Origin: Paraconiothyrium sp. Pb-2020
Taxonomy: Eukaryota; Ascomycota; Dothideomycetes; Pleosporales; Didymosphaeriaceae
Direction: 5' to 3'
Assembly: GCA_022419385.1 (NCBI GenBank)
Contig: JAJUBI010000006.1
Location: 1,674,001-1,738,000 of the forward strand
DNA: 64,000 bases
Under the pieces are notes generated by a model. That model had not been told where the DNA came from, made no database searches, and saw only the letters and a program-made list of their open reading frames with translations. Position numbers and translations under genes: made by a program. How positions within the stretch are numbered: position 1 is the stretch's first letter; each line of letters starts with the position of its first letter. Positions 60,348 through 64,000 of the stretch are shown here, piece after piece.

Positions 60348-61573
60348 TCAAGCCCCATTCCCATTGTAAGCCAGAGTATTGTTTGTAGTCGCCCTCGCCA
60401 ACCACTGGAACACCCCAAACGTGATCTTGTTTTTCGTACTCAAAACATTGAGCCGCTCACAAAGAGCCTGAGGCGACCTGGTCCCCTCCAGAGCAAGTAG
60501 ATATGCCCCAAGTCCAGCAACATGCGGAGTGGCCATGCTCGTCCCCGACAGAACCGCAGTCGCAGTATCGTTCGCATTAGACAGGCTCTTGATATCCACG
60601 CCCGGCGCCAAGATGTCAACGAGGCGTCCGTAGTTGGAGAACGAAGCGAATACATCGTTTTTGTCAGTGGCGCCGACGGTGCAGACTGTTGGCTCCGAAG
60701 CCGGCGAAGACTGGCTTGCATCCACTGCATCATTGCCCGCCGCAACAGCAACGAACAAGCCTGCGCGGACAGCAGCGGCGACAGCTGCATTTGTAGCCGA
60801 GCTGGCCGTTGGACCCCCGAGGCTGAGATTGAAGACTGCTTTTCCAACCCTACCCGAGGCCGTAGCGTTTTGAATTGCCCACTGGATGCCAGCAATCACG
60901 TTAGATAGACTTCCTGAGCCGGTGGCGTCGAGGACCTTGACGGCGACGAGGTTCGTTCTCTTCGCGACGCCGTAGGTCGTCGAGCCGATGGTGCCGGCGA
61001 CATGGGTCCCGTGGCCGTTGACGTCTGTGTCGATGCTGTCGCCGGCGAAGTTAACACCCCAGACGGCGCGGCCTCCGAACTCTTGGTGGGTTGTGCGTAT
61101 GCCCTTTCTTAACGTGAGACGTGAGACAGAGAGAATGACAGCATGAGAACACTCACCGTATCGATCACATAGGCGTAAGTACCTGCGCCTGCAGTGGTAT
61201 CGTAGATATAAGTGGTGTGCCCCTTTTGTCTATGACTGATCCTTCCCAGGCCCCACGGCGCGCCGGATTGAGTCGTCAGAGCAGAAGCATAAACCTGGGT
61301 GTTAGGCTCGATGGATTCGATGCCAGCAGTCCTCTCCATGAGTCCGGTCGTGGTTGGAACACCATCCAGAACAAACCCTTGGAAGTCGCCGAAAGAGTAT
61401 CTGTGAGTCGGCTCGATGTCGGGGAAAAGAGTGGCAACGTCTTGGATGACGGTTTCGAGGAATGAGTCCTTGTGCACTTTGAAGATCCATGAGCCGGGGA
61501 TGATCTGTGACTGGACGATTGGGCCAGCGAAGGCCGCTGGCAAGAGCGGGAGGAAGTTGATGAAGGAACGCAT
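60348..61573 (-). CDS. Secreted subtilisin-like serine protease (S8, proteinase K type)
   Basis: Two exons, 61573-61157 and 61103-60348, encode 390 residues. The signal peptide is MRSFINFLPLLPAAFAGPIV. An I9-type propeptide follows (GSWIFKVHKDSFLETVIQDV to about residue 95). The mature enzyme begins near ALTTQSGAPWGLGRISHRQK. The catalytic triad is present: Asp in YVIDTG (spliced across the intron), His in NGHGTHVAG, and Ser in SGTSMATPHVAGLGAYL. The oxyanion Asn lies in VAAGND. Size and layout match the extracellular alkaline proteases of saprotrophic and pathogenic ascomycetes. Only a short tail (NTLAYNGNGA) follows the catalytic domain. Confidence 0.96.
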
Positions 61574-61703
61574 GCTGCGCGTGATGTTGAAGGATGCGGA
61601 TGAGATGCGAATAGTACCTTGTCCATCTTTCTTATACTCTCGTTTGCGAAAAGAAAGAGCCTTCCTTCCAAGGTATTGGAACAGCTTCTAGGACGAGTAT
61701 ATG

Positions 61704-61813
61704 TGATCTCTCGAAAAGCTGATTAGACTCCTCAGTTGACACTACGATGGCGTTAATTACTGCTGAGAAGGCTACCTCAACACTATATAGCCAACCAGCT
61801 TTTCGAGAGATCA
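61704..61813. repeat. 18-bp perfect inverted repeat upstream of the protease gene
   Basis: tgatctctcgaaaagctg at 61704-61721 is exactly the reverse complement of 61796-61813, with 74 bases between. It lies 130-240 bases upstream of the protease start. It could be a MITE-like remnant or a paired regulator site. No flanking direct repeat was evident. Confidence 0.75.
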
Positions 61814-64000
61814 TATCTAACTAACCTCAAAGCTATCGCGGTACAATGGAAGGTGGAATAGTAATTCACGCAGCACCAATAACCCGGTTCTTGTGCAAAA
61901 TTCAGTCACGTCAGGTAGATCGCAGAAGACCCGCCTTCATGTTCCACACTCTCATCCACCTAACGCCGAGACTGTTTAACGCACACTACCCTTCAGTTGT
62001 CCGGGCTAATCAACGAAGCTGGCAGTGTGACCTTCTAAGGGCAAGACCACGTTAAATGGACGATCTGTTTTGCTCGAGTTGGCACTGCAGCTAATCGTTC
62101 AAAGAAGCTATAAACAATGAGCTAATTGAAATACCGTGTACGTCTATGTAGTAGAGAGGCTTTAATTTGCGCGATTACTAAAATATTCGAGTACTTTACT
62201 TCTACTGAAGATGCGTTCGCTTCTGGTACACGCGTTTTAAAACCGAAGATGAAGGGCTGCCCTGTAACGAGTGTAGCTTGCGATCGCTACAAGGGCGAAT
62301 TTGAGTAAGCGCCGGTGGAGTGAGTCATCCCGAAGCATAGTAAAGAAAAAGCGGAACATATGTCGATGCCATGGCTATCTTCCAGGACATCTATCTCTAC
62401 GACACCTTTGGAATAACAACATCTCAATCTCGGCAAAGGGCAGTTGAACGTAGTATGAATAAGTATCCGGCAATTTCTCTTCATGAGTGCGCTCATAGGT
62501 AGGGCTTCATCCAATAAGATAGCAGAAGCAGCAGTGTGGGCCCAGGAGATGAGCTGTACGACTTGATGGTGTGCATGTCCGTGGTAAGGCCAGGGTCGAT
62601 TGTAGCGGTGTGTCAGAACGATACATGTTTGTTGTTGTGTGCGACTGCACGTACGGTAGTACCGGACTGGAAATCAGTGAGCGATAGAGACGATAGATAT
62701 TTTGTAGGTCGGTTGAAGACAAATTGTCAGAACAGGTCGTGGTGTCCTAATTAACGACTTCAGAAAGACTGCTGACTTCATAACGATCGTCCGAACATGG
62801 TACAGATACTGTAGTTAGCCGTACGGGGGCACGTCGGGAAAGTCGGAGATTTCTCAACAGGTGTTTGGGTCCTGAGCAGGGGTGCGGAATGCTTCCGTAG
62901 CAGGAAATCGCGGATGCGGCAGGTGCGACGGCAACAGTGGCAGAAGATGGGCATCCAGGACACACTGAGGTCGTGCGCGAGCACTCCAATGTCATTGAAG
63001 TGCGCCGCTAGTGTACGCCCAGAGCTATGCTCACAACAAACGCCCTATAACAGAAGGTCGTGAGATTGTGGCTGCGGATGTTTCCTGGGGTATCAAGCCC
63101 AAAAGGCTGGGCCGTCCAGAAGACGTTCACCCGCCGGCAAGATGAAACAAAGCGCGTGATCCTCTGGGAGCCACGGGTATCAGATGCATGTCAGCCGCGG
63201 AGGATAGACGTACATTTTGCCCAAACGAACCAAGCGAAGGGCTGCCACATACATATCTTATTTCATACAGCTGAGAGTCGGCTCCAAGGCTGAATGCCCT
63301 GCAGCTGAGAGAATGTGCACCAGGCCGTGACGCGCATATTGCTCGCGACCCTCCAATCTCCTTCGCGGATGAAGTACGGCCTGCTCAGGACCTCCGGTTC
63401 GAGGACACGTGTGGACGGATGGGCAGTTTCCAAATTGTTCGCATGCACTGAAACATGGCTAGAATTGTGCAGATGAGCCCGTTTGTGAGTTGAGGGCTCG
63501 ACTGCTCCTTCGTGACCAGATATGCGCCCTGACAGCGATCATTGCGGTGGGGACGGCCAGCAGCTGGGCCGCGGGGGCTCAAACAGCGCGCTCAGAGCAG
63601 ATGTACGTGGATGCTGGCGATGGTGGCATGACGGTGGTCAGGTCGATGGCCGGCGGCCAACGTGAGAGGTGATGACGAGAGCTGGTGCGGCGTTCTCAGA
63701 AGTGCCGCATCTATGGATAGAAAGCCGGCTACTACTATTTTGGGGGGTCCCTGGAAGACTGGCGGTTTGAGGGGTTCGCTCGCTTCCTTCCGGGACAAAT
63801 GTCGAATGAAACGAGCCACACCAGGAGCTAGTGGTACGGCGTCGTCGGCCACGGGGGCTCCTGCGACGGCGAATGCGAGATGGCACGCAGCACAGCAACG
63901 GTGTGAGAAGCGCAGTGTCGAGACCATTCGATGCGAAGCCACCAGGTGTGGGCGCGAGTCAAGGTGGTTGCTATCGACAAGCCCGCTGATACTGGCAAGG
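61814..64000. other. Right end, no supportable gene
   Basis: 2.2 kb with only short overlapping open frames on both strands. The longest (63,592-63,942 minus, 116 codons) is Ala/Pro-rich with no recognised motif or clear signal peptide, and its antisense is also open. A gene beyond the window might extend in. Confidence 0.4.

Noticed and set aside
63592..63942. 116-codon minus-strand frame at the right end
   Set aside because: Ala/Pro-rich, no recognised family and open antisense; not supportable as a gene.
1..64000. A secondary-metabolite or other biosynthetic gene cluster
   Set aside because: The SDR, transporter relic and Zn2Cys6 regulator are tens of kb apart with housekeeping genes between and no backbone synthase.

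Overview
The window is a typical stretch of a filamentous ascomycete chromosome (Pezizomycotina). Dothideomycetes is my best guess, but no marker here settles the class. Genes are monocistronic on both strands and spaced 0.3-2.5 kb apart. They are split by short GT-AG introns of about 45-190 bases. The gene set is fungal: DASH Ask1, Spc24, Stu1/CLASP, a Zn2Cys6 regulator, and THI4 with a fungal-type TPP riboswitch. Exon joins were made by hand from reading frame, splice-site consensus and family knowledge.

Layout. 1-81 is the 3' tip of an unknown + strand gene. 705-9158 (-) holds a Rad5/HLTF-like SNF2 ATPase, a type II phosphatidylinositol 4-kinase (LSB6) and the DASH subunit Ask1. 9646-10653 (+) is a short-chain dehydrogenase with a possible mitochondrial presequence. 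10.7-15.7 kb is gene-poor: a coiled-coil ORF, an AT-rich RIP-like tract, two doubtful micro-ORFs and a low-complexity (-) protein. 15.7-20.7 kb is a 1572-residue GYF-domain protein. 21.5-25.5 kb holds a RING-H2 ubiquitin ligase, FIS1, and SPC24 divergent from FIS1. 25.5-27.1 kb is GC-rich with no assignable gene. 27.1-32.0 kb is a 1410-residue repetitive coiled-coil protein.

32.7-36.1 kb looks like a decaying accessory patch. It contains an MFS drug:H+ antiporter pseudogene, an AT-rich tract and a broken fructosamine-kinase-like gene. An intact, diverged paralogue of that kinase follows directly. 38.2-40.9 kb is a phospholipase D. 42.2-43.1 kb is a hypothetical protein. 43.8-47.2 kb is the mismatch-repair protein Pms1. 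47.8-49.2 kb is THI4 with a TPP riboswitch in its leader. 50.1-53.8 kb is STU1. 54.6-56.1 kb is a Zn2Cys6 regulator. The right end holds a small secreted Cys protein, a small membrane protein with a Trp-every-fourth-residue repeat, and a secreted subtilisin with an 18-bp inverted repeat upstream. I see no supportable gene after 61.6 kb.

No pathway or gene cluster links these genes. Three encode chromosome-segregation factors (Ask1, Spc24, Stu1) and two act in genome maintenance (SNF2, Pms1), but they are not adjacent. No tRNA, rRNA, CRISPR or intact transposon was recognised.
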